A DNA stretch of 64,000 nucleotides from Planctomycetota bacterium (GTDB lineage Bacteria; Planctomycetota; Phycisphaerae; UBA1845; UTPLA1): positions 62,001-126,000 of the forward strand of contig JADJRI010000008.1 in assembly GCA_016712275.1 (NCBI GenBank). Reading direction: 5' to 3'. Of this stretch, positions 56,396 to 64,000 are shown piece after piece. Every line of letters begins with the position of its first letter. The first letter of the stretch is position 1. Under the pieces are notes generated by a model that did no database searches, was not told the origin of the DNA, and was given only the letters and a program-made list of their open reading frames with translations. The translations under genes were made by a program, and so were the position numbers.

Positions 56396-56692
56396 AAGAA
56401 ACTCCCGGGCTTAACGCCCCCACTTACCCATTACCCACTGCGCTGCCGCGGCGGAACGACCATCGTACCGCCGGTTGACGCTTACCCATTCAGGGCTGGA
56501 TCGAAACTTATCATGTTATAACGTAACAATTGAGTGAATCGTTCCCGTCTTCTCATAAATATAGGGAAAATACTGACTTACGGGGAAAAGGTCCGTTTGC
56601 CGGATTCAAAGATGGCCTGTGCTGCCGGACCCCCGCACGGTCTCAATGGGCGGAGCACCTTCGGCCGCGCGTAACTCCGATCTTGGCGTCGG
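56396..56692. other. Intergenic, no gene recognised
   Basis: About 300 bases between two TlpA-like genes. It contains a short A+T-rich patch (56510-56535) that could be a promoter for the 55370-56395 gene; no clear boxes. Confidence 0.4.
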
Positions 56693-57964
56693 TTATTTAC
56701 CGAGCCCGGATTCGATGGCTTGTTCGATCGCTCCGGGATTGAAACCCGCGCCGAGGTAAAGCAGGTTTCCGTCCTTGCCAATCACCGCGAACGATGGAAT
56801 AGCCCGAACGCCGTATTGTGCCGCGACGGTGGTTCCATTGAGCAATTGGCCGTAGGTCACGTTCTTTTGTTTGATGACCGCCATCGGATCGACGTTTGGA
56901 TTTCGCTCCATGCAATTCACGCCGAAAACCCGGACGGCCTTGTCCTTGTATTTCTCGCTGATTTTTGAACGCCGGGCATGGCCATTTGCAGGGGTCCGCA
57001 CCATGTTGCCCAAAAATCGAGCACGACGATTTTGCCGCGCAGGTCCTTGAGTGCCACATTCTTGTCATTTGAATTCTTCAGGGTCCAATCGGGCGCGGGC
57101 GAACCTATCTGCAATGGGCCCGATTTTTGAACGGGCGTCGACTCGGCGATTTTTCGCATTCCCGCCGGCGCGCCGCCCGGCTTTGCCGGTTCGGCCGCCG
57201 CAAGCGCACGGACAGCCTCCCGCGCGGAAGGGAACGTTGCTTCCGCATAATCGGCGGGCTTGGCGGCTGAAAAAAGTGAATCCGGCAAGCCTGCGTTTAT
57301 TTCAATGTTCTTGAGCGAAATGTTAATGGTGGCGTTGAATTCCTTCGCCTGGCCGCCGACCGCGTACATGATCGGCCGTTCGATGCGGCGAATGAGATAA
57401 TCGTTCCTGCCGATATGAATCCTCGCTCGACGGCGCGACTGGGCATCGTAGAAAACATCGAGCACGTCGCATTCCACTTCGCTGACCACGGCCATGCCGG
57501 TCAGCTCGATGCGCGTGGCTCTCAGCTCATCCGCATAAGCGGCCCGGCCAAAATAGGCCGAGGGAAGAATCGCCTCGCGCTCGGGGACGCGACCATCCTG
57601 CGTCGTACCTGTCGTGAAGGTGCGGTTGTGTTCATCGAGGAGGAATGCCTTGGAGCCGTCGGATATGAACTTGAAATTCGATGCACCCGGTGCATTGGGG
57701 TACGCGGGCACCGTCGATGTGAATTCGCCATGCATCAGGCGTTTCCGCGAATTTTACCCGAACCTTGCCGCTGTAGTCGGTAAAGGTACCTGCCAACTTT
57801 CCTTCTCCGGCCAGCGAGCCATCGTAAGAAATACTTTTCAGTTCGCGAGCGGCCTCGCGTGCCTGATCGAGGATTTTGACGACGTCGGCCGAGAAATTCG
57901 AGCCGGCGACAGCGTTTGCAGTAAAGGCCGCGAGTATGGCAGACATTAGTGAGATTCTGTGCAT
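56693..57964 (-). CDS. Exported LolA-like/TlpA fusion protein, second copy, frameshifted
   Basis: About 420 residues. Signal peptide SLMSAILAAFTANAVAG; the N-terminal beta-rich domain resembles the 54142-55350 protein (SYDGSLAGEGKLAGTFTDY, SNFKFISDGSKAFLLDE). C-terminal thioredoxin: PAPDWTLKNSNDKNVAL, VVLDFWATWCGP, KISEKYKDKAVRVFGVNCM, VRAIPSFAVIGKDGNLLYLG. Breaks occur at G4 57697-57700 and T5 56962-56966 (plus strand). The active site reads WCGPLQ. The expected CGPCQ needs CCC-TGCC where the sequence has CCCC-TGC, so the resolving Cys may be lost only through two cancelling errors at 56986-56994. Confidence 0.82.
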
Positions 57965-58123
57965 GATTCAGCGTACTCCGATGATGAATCTTTGAAGTAT
58001 ATGTCACTTGGAGGCGGCGGCGTCTTGACGGAGCGCCGGGAGACGCATTTGCGTCATCCGCCGGTGTGGAAAGACGATTCCAGCCTCGTATTGGGAGACA
58101 ACATATCCTGGGAAAAGGTCGAC

Positions 58124-59269
58124 TCATTTCCTCCCGGGGTTTGCAACATCGAATCGTATACGATAGCAAACATCCACACCGGATGGCAAAACACTGACCA
58201 GTCGAAGCCCGATAATATCGTCGATCTTTTGCGGCCCCATGCATTCCAGCGAGGCACGCGCGGCCGAGCCGCCAATCAGCTTGGGCGCAACGAAGATATG
58301 AGCTTCATCGGCCAAGCCATTCTCAAAGAATGACCCGAGCACCTGTCCGCCGCCCTCCACCATGACATTGGTCGCGCCCATCATGCGAAGATCGTGGAGC
58401 AACGCGACCAGATCAATGCGGTTTTTTACGAGCGGTAACTCACGCACCTCGCAGCCCGCTTTCATCAGCGCCGCCATTCGCCTTTGCTGAGCCTTCGCAT
58501 TCCTGCCGGCCGGTCGGCCACAGCAGATCATGGTCGGCGACTTGGACGCGCTGGTGACCAGCATGCTCTTTAGGGGCGTTTGGGCGAAGCGGTCGAGCAC
58601 GATGCGCGTCGCGATGCGCTTTGGCTTTGCCATGCGCGCGGTCAGATCGGGATTGTCGGCCAGAACGGTGCCGATGCCGACGATGACGGCGTCGACACGA
58701 GCGCGCAGGGCGTGGGCAGCGCGGCGGCTTTCCTCGCAGGTGATCCATTTTGAATCGCCGGTGCGCGTGGCGATTTTGCCGTCGATGGACTGGGCCCATT
58801 TGAGAATGACATACGGGCGACACTGCGTTTGACAGCTGATGAACGGGGCGAGCACATAGCTCGCTTCGTTCTTGAGCAGGCCGACATCTGCGCGAATGCC
58901 TGCTTTTCGCAGCTTGGCGAAGCCTTTGCCCGAAACGAGGGGGTTTGGGTCTTTCACGGCCGCGACAACGCGCTTGATGCCCGCGGCGATCAGGGCGTCG
59001 GCACAGGGGGGCGTTTTGCCGAAATGGCTGCACGGTTCGAGTGTGACGTAGGCAATTGCGCCCTTTGCATTCGCGCCGGCCGCTTTCAGTGCATGCACTT
59101 CGGCATGGGGACCACCGTATTTTTTGTGCCAGCCTTCGCCGACGACTCTGCCGTTTCGCACGATGACGCAGCCGACCATGGGGTTGGGTTCGACAAATCC
59201 CTCACCGCGCAGCGACAAGTCGATGGCACACCGCATAAACACAATATCATTGGAATTCCAATTCGGCAT
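58124..59269 (-). CDS. ribD: Bifunctional diaminohydroxyphosphoribosylaminopyrimidine deaminase / 5-amino-6-ribosylamino-uracil reductase
   Basis: Two successive steps of riboflavin synthesis; cytosolic. 381 residues. Deaminase zinc site HAEVHAL and PCSHFGKTPPCADALI; reductase domain RPYVILKWAQSIDGKIAT, WITCEESRRAAHALRARVDAVIVGIGTVLADNPDLT, and NVMVEGGGQVLGSFF near the C-terminus. Both active centres look complete. The start follows a pair of GGTGGGCT palindromes that occupy the gap to serA. Confidence 0.97.
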   Translation of the reverse strand: MPNWNSNDIVFMRCAIDLSLRGEGFVEPNPMVGCVIVRNGRVVGEGWHKKYGGPHAEVHALKAAGANAKGAIAYVTLEPCSHFGKTPPCADALIAAGIKRVVAAVKDPNPLVSGKGFAKLRKAGIRADVGLLKNEASYVLAPFISCQTQCRPYVILKWAQSIDGKIATRTGDSKWITCEESRRAAHALRARVDAVIVGIGTVLADNPDLTARMAKPKRIATRIVLDRFAQTPLKSMLVTSASKSPTMICCGRPAGRNAKAQQRRMAALMKAGCEVRELPLVKNRIDLVALLHDLRMMGATNVMVEGGGQVLGSFFENGLADEAHIFVAPKLIGGSAARASLECMGPQKIDDIIGLRLVSVLPSGVDVCYRIRFDVANPGRK

Positions 59270-59276
59270 GAAAACC

Positions 59277-59346
59277 GTAGGGTGGGCTCAGCCCACCTTT
59301 CTCCGCGCCGACACGCAATCACAAATGGTGGGCCGAGCCCACCCTA
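59277..59346. repeat. Inverted pair of GGTGGGCT palindromes
   Basis: GGTGGGCT-C-AGCCCACC (59281-59297) and GGTGGGCC-G-AGCCCACC (59327-59343), with outer GTAGG at 59278 and CCTAC at 59342, so the whole segment is also an inverted repeat. Confidence 0.85.
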
Positions 59347-59352
59347 CACGTG

Positions 59353-60951
59353 TCACTGCCTCGGCAACGACACCACCCGCACCGACAAAATCGCCGAACT
59401 CTTCTTCAACTCCTCCGTCACAACGTCCGGCACGTTCCCATCGCTCTTGATCACCATCAGCGCCGTTTTGTCGCGCCGGGACAGCATCATGTCGGCGATG
59501 TTGATTCCGCGCTCGCCGAACAGCGTGCCCACCGTGCCGATGACGCCGGGCCGGTCGTCGTTGAAAATCATGACGAGGCAGCCTTCCGGCACCATCTCCA
59601 TGCGATACCCGTCGATTGCGAGAATGCGCGGCCGGTTGTCGAGGAATACCGCGCCTTGCACCTCGTGAAACTCCTGGCCGCGTTCGAACCGCACCTTCAC
59701 CACATCGGGAAAGTCCTGCCGCGACGACTGGGCGACGTGGCGCACTTCGATGCCGCGCTGCTGGGTGAAGGGCCTTGCGTTGACGAGATTCAGGCGGCCT
59801 TCGACATAGGGATTCATCAGGCCCACCACGGCCTGCAACGCCAGCGTCGGCCCGAGGGATGCCAGTGATTCGGCACCGTCGGTCGTCACCTCGACGCGAT
59901 CGACCCCATCGCCTGCCCACGTCGACAGCACCGCCGCCATGCGGCCGGTCAGATCGAGAAACGCCCGGTCCCGCGCCGACAGATCCGTCGGCAGGCCGGT
60001 GACATTCACGGCGTTTCGAATCGTGCCGCGCAGCAGATAATCCAGCATTTCATCGACGGCCTCGGTGGACACGGCGAGCTGGGCCTCCTGTGTCGATGCG
60101 CCGAGGTGCGGCGTCAGGACGACGTTTTTCGCCATGAGCAGCGGGCAATCCTTCGGCGGCTCGCATTCGAAGACGTCGATGGCCGCGCCGCCGAGCGCGC
60201 CGGCGTTGAGCATGGATGCCAGGGCGGTTTCATCGACCAGGCCGCCGCGCGCGCAGTTAATCACGACAGCCGTCTTTTTCATCTTCGACAGTCGGGCCGC
60301 GTTCATGAGATTTTGCGTGTCGTCGGTCAGGGCTGCGTGGAGGGTGAGGCAATCGACCTGCGGCAGCATCGCGTCGAGGTTCTTGACGACCGCGACGCGG
60401 CCATCCATCGCCGAGTCCGTACGCAGGAAGGGATCATACGCCAGCACTTTCATTTGAAAGGCCAGCGCTCGTTCCGCCACCGCGCGGCCGACGCGGCCGA
60501 GCCCGACGATGCCGAGCGTTTTGCCAGCAACCTGTTCGCCGACGTAGTCGCCGCGCTTCCAGCCGCCGCCGGAAACGTGGGCATGCGCCGCGGGGACGCG
60601 CCGCAGCAGGGAGAGCATCACCGCCATGGTGTGCTCGGCCGTTGAAAGCGTGTTGGCATCCGGCGTGTTCATGACCAGCACACCGGCCGCCGTGGCTGCT
60701 TCGAGATCGACGTTGTCCACGCCGACGCCGGCGCGGGCGATGCCGCGCAATCGGCCCGGCTTGGCGAGCACGTCCTTCGTCACTTTCACGCCGCTGCGAA
60801 TGATGAGACCGTCATAGTCGGCAACGGCCGCGGTCAGTTCGGCGGGCGACATACCGACGCGAACATCGAAGGTGACGCCGGTGGCTTGTCGGAGTCTGGC
60901 AAGGCCCTCTTCGGCCAATGGATCGGCAATGAGTATTTTGAGTGGCTGCAT
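59353..60951 (-). CDS. serA: D-3-phosphoglycerate dehydrogenase
   Basis: First step of serine synthesis. 532 residues, the long form with ASB and ACT domains. NAD motif GIVGLGRVGRAVAERA; catalytic Arg in NCARGGLVDE, Glu in FECEPPKDCP, His in TPHLGASTQEAQ. ACT domain at the end: GCLVMIFNDDRPGVIGTVG, INIADMMLSRRDKTALMVI. Cytosolic. Two further 2-hydroxyacid dehydrogenases follow on the same strand upstream. Confidence 0.96.
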   Translation of the reverse strand: MQPLKILIADPLAEEGLARLRQATGVTFDVRVGMSPAELTAAVADYDGLIIRSGVKVTKDVLAKPGRLRGIARAGVGVDNVDLEAATAAGVLVMNTPDANTLSTAEHTMAVMLSLLRRVPAAHAHVSGGGWKRGDYVGEQVAGKTLGIVGLGRVGRAVAERALAFQMKVLAYDPFLRTDSAMDGRVAVVKNLDAMLPQVDCLTLHAALTDDTQNLMNAARLSKMKKTAVVINCARGGLVDETALASMLNAGALGGAAIDVFECEPPKDCPLLMAKNVVLTPHLGASTQEAQLAVSTEAVDEMLDYLLRGTIRNAVNVTGLPTDLSARDRAFLDLTGRMAAVLSTWAGDGVDRVEVTTDGAESLASLGPTLALQAVVGLMNPYVEGRLNLVNARPFTQQRGIEVRHVAQSSRQDFPDVVKVRFERGQEFHEVQGAVFLDNRPRILAIDGYRMEMVPEGCLVMIFNDDRPGVIGTVGTLFGERGINIADMMLSRRDKTALMVIKSDGNVPDVVTEELKKSSAILSVRVVSLPRQ

Positions 60952-61276
60952 ATGTCTAATTTTCGAGTATCGAGTTTCAAGTCTCTAGTATTCGTTTTCA
61001 ATTGCAGGCTGTTCGTTGCCTGACTGCATCGCGAAGCGCTGCTGTGTCGCGAGCCGGACCCAGTTTACCCGCTGTCGCTTCTTGGCGGGTGTCGGTCCGG
61101 GGCCTGTTCAATAAGAGCCGGGGTTCGATTGTGAGAAAATCCGTGTAAATAATTCCGATATCAAAAATCCTCTCGCGATTGAAAAGCGGCCTCGTCACAA
61201 CGGGCCCCGGATCGACACGATCCGGCTCGCGATAATATTCTTCGTCGCTTCGTCGCTCAGCCACTTCGTCGCTTCC
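60952..61276. other. Repeat-bearing intergenic region
   Basis: It holds the heptamer array 60965-60992 (GAGTATC, GAGTTTC, AAGTCTC, TAGTATT) and the octamer array 61240-61279. A minus-strand frame at 60998-61264 ends in the octamer array and has no family, so it is not called. Confidence 0.55.
60965..60992. repeat. Heptamer tandem array (GAGTTTC type)
   Basis: Four units, 14 bases upstream of the serA start. Confidence 0.75.
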
Positions 61277-61279
61277 TCA
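61240..61279. repeat. Octamer tandem array (CTTCGTCG type)
   Basis: CTTCGTCG, CTTCGTCG, CTCAGCCA, CTTCGTCG, CTTCCTCA. The last unit contains the stop codon of the minus-strand dehydrogenase (61277-61279), so the array abuts the gene end. Confidence 0.8.
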
Positions 61280-62491
61280 AAGCGTCTTCACCTCTACCTT
61301 TATCACCTTGTCCTTCAAGCCGGCAATCGACTCAACCAATGTCGGCGGCGGCATCTTGTCGAGCTGGATAATCGCCACTGCCGCCTCATAGCCTTGATAA
61401 ATTGTGTTGCTCATCTGCTTCACGCTGATATTTGCGCGGCTGACCACGTCGAGCACGCAAGCCAGCACGCCGACCTTATCATAGTGGCGGACGACCAACT
61501 GACAGGCCGCGTTGCAGCGGTTTTCAATATTCACGCAGTGGAGCACCTCGCCCGTCGTCGCATAGGTTTTGGCGATGCGCACCGCCTCTTCCGCGATGGC
61601 CGCCTGAGCTTCGTCGGTCGATGCTCCAATGTGATGGGTGCCATAGACGACGCCGCCCGCGCGGATGATGTCGGTCACAAACTCGCCCTGACCGGTGGCG
61701 GGTTCCCTGGGAAATACATCGAGCCCGGCGCGAATGCCGCAGCTTTTGACGGCCTCCGCCAGCGCGGCGTAGTCCATGACATCGGCGCGTGCCGTGTTGA
61801 TGACATAGCTTCCGGGCGATAGCTGCTTCAGCACGTCGGCATTGATAATGTTCTTCGTCTCCGGCGAGGCCGCCAGATGCACGGTCAGAATATCGCAGCG
61901 CCCCGCCACCTCGGCCGGACTGGCGCATCGCAAAACGCCCAGCTCGACCGCCGCGTCGTGCGTCAGCGATCGGCTGTAGGCCACGACATTCATCTCGAAG
62001 GCCTGCCCCCGCTGAATGACGGCGCGCCCGATGTCGCCGACACCCACCACGCCGAGGGTTCGCCCCTTGAGGCCGCGCGCCTTCGAATATTCCTTTTTGT
62101 TCCATTTGCCATTTCGCAGATCGACCGCACCGTCGACAATGCGCCGATCGAGCGCGAGAATGAGACCAAACGTCAGCTCGGCCACCGCCACCGCGTTTTT
62201 TCCCGGGCAATTGGCCACTGCCACGCTCCGACGCGAGGCGGCGGCGACATCGATTGTGTTGTAGCCCGCGCCCGCGCGAATGATCAGCCCGAGGTCGTCG
62301 GTGGCCTCGATCACCTCTTTCGGCACCTCGGTGCCGCGCACGATCAGGACGTTGCAGCGCGTCGATGCGACGGCATCCCGCAGCGCCGCATCCTTCAGCC
62401 CCGGTTCGTAGGTTACATCGCAACCGCAGGCCCGAAGTTCGCCCAGCCCCGCCTCATCGACTGCATCCGCCACCAGCACCTTCAAAGCCAT
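61277..62491 (-). CDS. D-2-hydroxyacid dehydrogenase with ACT domain
   Basis: 404 residues from MALKVLVADAVDEAG at 62491, with GGAG upstream. NAD motif GVVGVGDIGRAVIQRG; catalytic Arg in NTARADVMDY, Glu in FPREPATG, His in GTHHIGASTDEAQ. A C-terminal ACT-like domain (VVRHYDKVGVLACVLDVV, NISVKQMSNTIYQGYEAAVAI) suggests amino-acid control. Shorter than SerA and lacking the ASB domain. Could be a second phosphoglycerate dehydrogenase or act on another 2-oxoacid. Confidence 0.88.
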   Translation of the reverse strand: MALKVLVADAVDEAGLGELRACGCDVTYEPGLKDAALRDAVASTRCNVLIVRGTEVPKEVIEATDDLGLIIRAGAGYNTIDVAAASRRSVAVANCPGKNAVAVAELTFGLILALDRRIVDGAVDLRNGKWNKKEYSKARGLKGRTLGVVGVGDIGRAVIQRGQAFEMNVVAYSRSLTHDAAVELGVLRCASPAEVAGRCDILTVHLAASPETKNIINADVLKQLSPGSYVINTARADVMDYAALAEAVKSCGIRAGLDVFPREPATGQGEFVTDIIRAGGVVYGTHHIGASTDEAQAAIAEEAVRIAKTYATTGEVLHCVNIENRCNAACQLVVRHYDKVGVLACVLDVVSRANISVKQMSNTIYQGYEAAVAIIQLDKMPPPTLVESIAGLKDKVIKVEVKTL

Positions 62492-62799
62492 CGAAACGCT
62501 CCATTTGCCGAGATTCGTATTGTGCAAATGGCGAATCGTCGCCCGATGGTCATTTTGCGTCAACCATTCCCCGCTTTATTGTTAGAAACGGGCCTGGCGG
62601 CGGCGCAGCTTCAAAGGCTGCGAATGAAGCGGAGATCGTGATTTCATTACAGGGCTCCGGGCCATTGCAATAGCCTCAAATAAAGCGGCCCTGCATGTGC
62701 TATCGTTCACGCAGGGCCCAAGAAAAAAGGAGAGGTTTGAGGAAAGCGCCCCGCGTGATCGATGGGAGAACATCGCGGGGCGCTTGAGAGAAAGTCTGG
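62492..62799. other. Intergenic with two strong hairpins
   Basis: GGCCCTGC (62687-62694) pairs with GCAGGGCC (62711-62718). AAGCGCCCCGCG (62744-62755) pairs exactly with CGCGGGGCGCTT (62774-62785). Neither has a full T run on the minus strand; CTTTATTT follows the first. They are candidate terminators or RNA structures after the 62800-63779 gene. No coding sequence seen. Confidence 0.6.
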
Positions 62800-63779
62800 C
62801 TATGTTGTTTGCAACTGCGGCGGGTTGACGCAGTGCAGGAGGTTTCCCGTATCCATGAACTCCTGAATGATCCGCACCAACTCCTCGGCCACGGCATATT
62901 GGGCCTGGGACGTCGACGCGCCGACATGGTGCGTGCCGTAGAGATGGGGTTCATTGCAAATCGGGTCTTTGAATTCGCTGTCCGAAGCACCGGGCTCGAT
63001 TTCATACACATCGAGCGCCGCGCCGGCGATGTCCCCTTTTTCCAGCGCTTCCGCAAGGGCCGATTCATCCACCACGCCGCCCCGGCTGCAATTCACCAGA
63101 TAGGCGGTCGGCTTCATAGCGCGAGCTCGCGCCGGCCGATCAAATGGCGGGTCTGTGATCCACCGGGAACATGCAGTGTGATGAAATCCGCCTCTTCGAT
63201 CAATTCATCGAACGGCGTTCTCATCAGGTCCAACTCCTTTTCCAGTTCTGTCCTTCTCACCACATCCGAATAGATGATCTTCATGCCGAATGCCGCAGCG
63301 CGGCGGGCCACCTCCTGGCCGATGTTGCCCAGGCCGATGATTCCGAGAATTCGGCCCTTGAGACCGAGCGCCTGGCTGCTGTATTTTTTCTTGTTCCAAA
63401 CGCCGCGGCGCAGGTCGTCGGTTTCATCGACAATCTGACGATCCAGCGCGATCATGAGCCCGATGGTCAATTCGGCAACCGCCGTCGAATTCAATCCCGG
63501 ACAATTGCAGACACGAATGCCCAAACGGTCGGCCGCGGCCAGGTCGATCGTGTCGAAACCCGATCCGGCGCGGATGACAAGCTTCAAATTCGTCCCGGCT
63601 TCCAGAACTTCGAGCGGCACCTTGGTCGAGCGAACCACCAGAATCTCGCATTCGGTCGCGGCAACGACATCCGCCAATTCACGGGGTGCAAGGATGGGTA
63701 CGTTTTCTATGTCACATTTCATCGCCCGCAGGCGGCACAGGGCAAATTCCGGAATCTTGTCGACGATGAGTGTTTTCAC
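62800..63779 (-). CDS. D-2-hydroxyacid dehydrogenase, frameshifted
   Basis: About 325 residues from a GTG at 63779 with GGAGG 6 bases upstream. NAD motif GIIGLGNIGQEVARRA, catalytic Arg in NCSRGGVVDES, Glu in YEIEPG, His in GTHHVGASTSQAQ. The frame ends at 63114, but the next segment (LMKPTAYLVN onward) continues in another frame; one base is missing at about 63114-63118. It lacks an ACT domain, unlike its two neighbours. Substrate unknown, but its HCVNPPQL end resembles that of the ACT-bearing paralogue. Confidence 0.87.
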
Positions 63780-64000
63780 GACGCACCTCCTAATAAAAAA
63801 GCGACTCTCGGTGACACGACGTGTTGGCGGATCATCCGGACCCGCAGCCGCCTCTCAAAAAAACGGTCGGCTAGCCTGCTGACGCCGGCAGGTCATTGGG
63901 ACATGGCGGATGTGTTGCGTTCAAAGGATAACGATGCAAAATCCATGCCGTGAGCATGGAGGCGAATTTCGGCCAACAAACCTTAAAAGGCCGCATTGTT
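63780..64000. other. Window edge, no gene recognised
   Basis: 221 bases upstream of the last dehydrogenase. Only its ribosome site (GGAGG, minus strand 63790-63786) is evident. A further gene may begin beyond the window. Confidence 0.4.

Noticed and set aside
60998..61264. 88-codon minus-strand frame
   Set aside because: Its start overlaps the octamer array and no family pattern is present.

Overview
The window looks like an unfinished chromosome fragment of an uncultured Planctomycetota bacterium, possibly Phycisphaerae-like. This is inferred from gene content: secreted beta-propeller and Kelch proteins ending in dockerin-like EF-hand modules, a PEP-CTERM protein, a kinase with a planctomycete-style N-terminus and one TM helix, STN-domain, DUF1573 and TlpA-like secreted proteins, REP-associated transposases, and G+C-rich coding DNA with C/G third positions. 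The 39.2-42.8 kb block is visibly A+T-richer and looks acquired. No rRNA, CRISPR array or prophage was seen.

Layout. 0-8 kb is mostly housekeeping: the thiC 3' end, a phosphatase-like gene with two unknown genes, an alpha/beta hydrolase, the compact pdxJ-dapA-membrane protein run, purD and tRNA-Gly. 8-14 kb holds secreted PQQ/beta-propeller and sugar-dehydrogenase-like proteins and tRNA-Met. 13.9-21.8 kb is a polyhydroxyalkanoate locus: phaR, diverging from phaP across an operator-rich gap, then phaE, phaC, an SDR, a Ser/Thr kinase and a phaB/fabG-type reductase. 22-38.7 kb is accessory and cell-surface material: a papain-like protease with eight Cys-Cys repeats, lipoproteins, a ferredoxin, an agmatinase-like enzyme, a complete RAYT with flanking REPs, a collagen-like/S74 protein, an STN protein, a YkgJ protein, and an exported methyltransferase-like protein. 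38.7-43 kb holds a 5'-truncated Rhs protein whose probable partner gene has been separated from it by an IS5-like element. 43-58 kb carries YkgJ pairs, a Rieske protein, a TPR protein, a BaiN-like flavoprotein, a DUF1573-thioredoxin fusion, a Kelch protein and three consecutive TlpA-like exported redox proteins. 58-64 kb carries ribD, serA and two more D-2-hydroxyacid dehydrogenases.

Two features cut across the window. First, about fifteen otherwise well-conserved genes are broken by one-base shifts, mostly in short homopolymers and often in compensating pairs. This looks more like residual long-read error than gene decay, so broken genes are given here over their full inferred span. Second, intergenic DNA is full of small repeats: G+C palindromes of three families, degenerate tandem arrays of 7- or 8-base units, two REP families tied to RAYT genes, and several longer dispersed or tandem repeats.

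The strongest candidates for something undescribed are the Rhs/partner locus, the eight-fold C-x13-CC-x12-C repeat protease, the 7/8-mer arrays, and the perfect palindrome between phaR and phaP.
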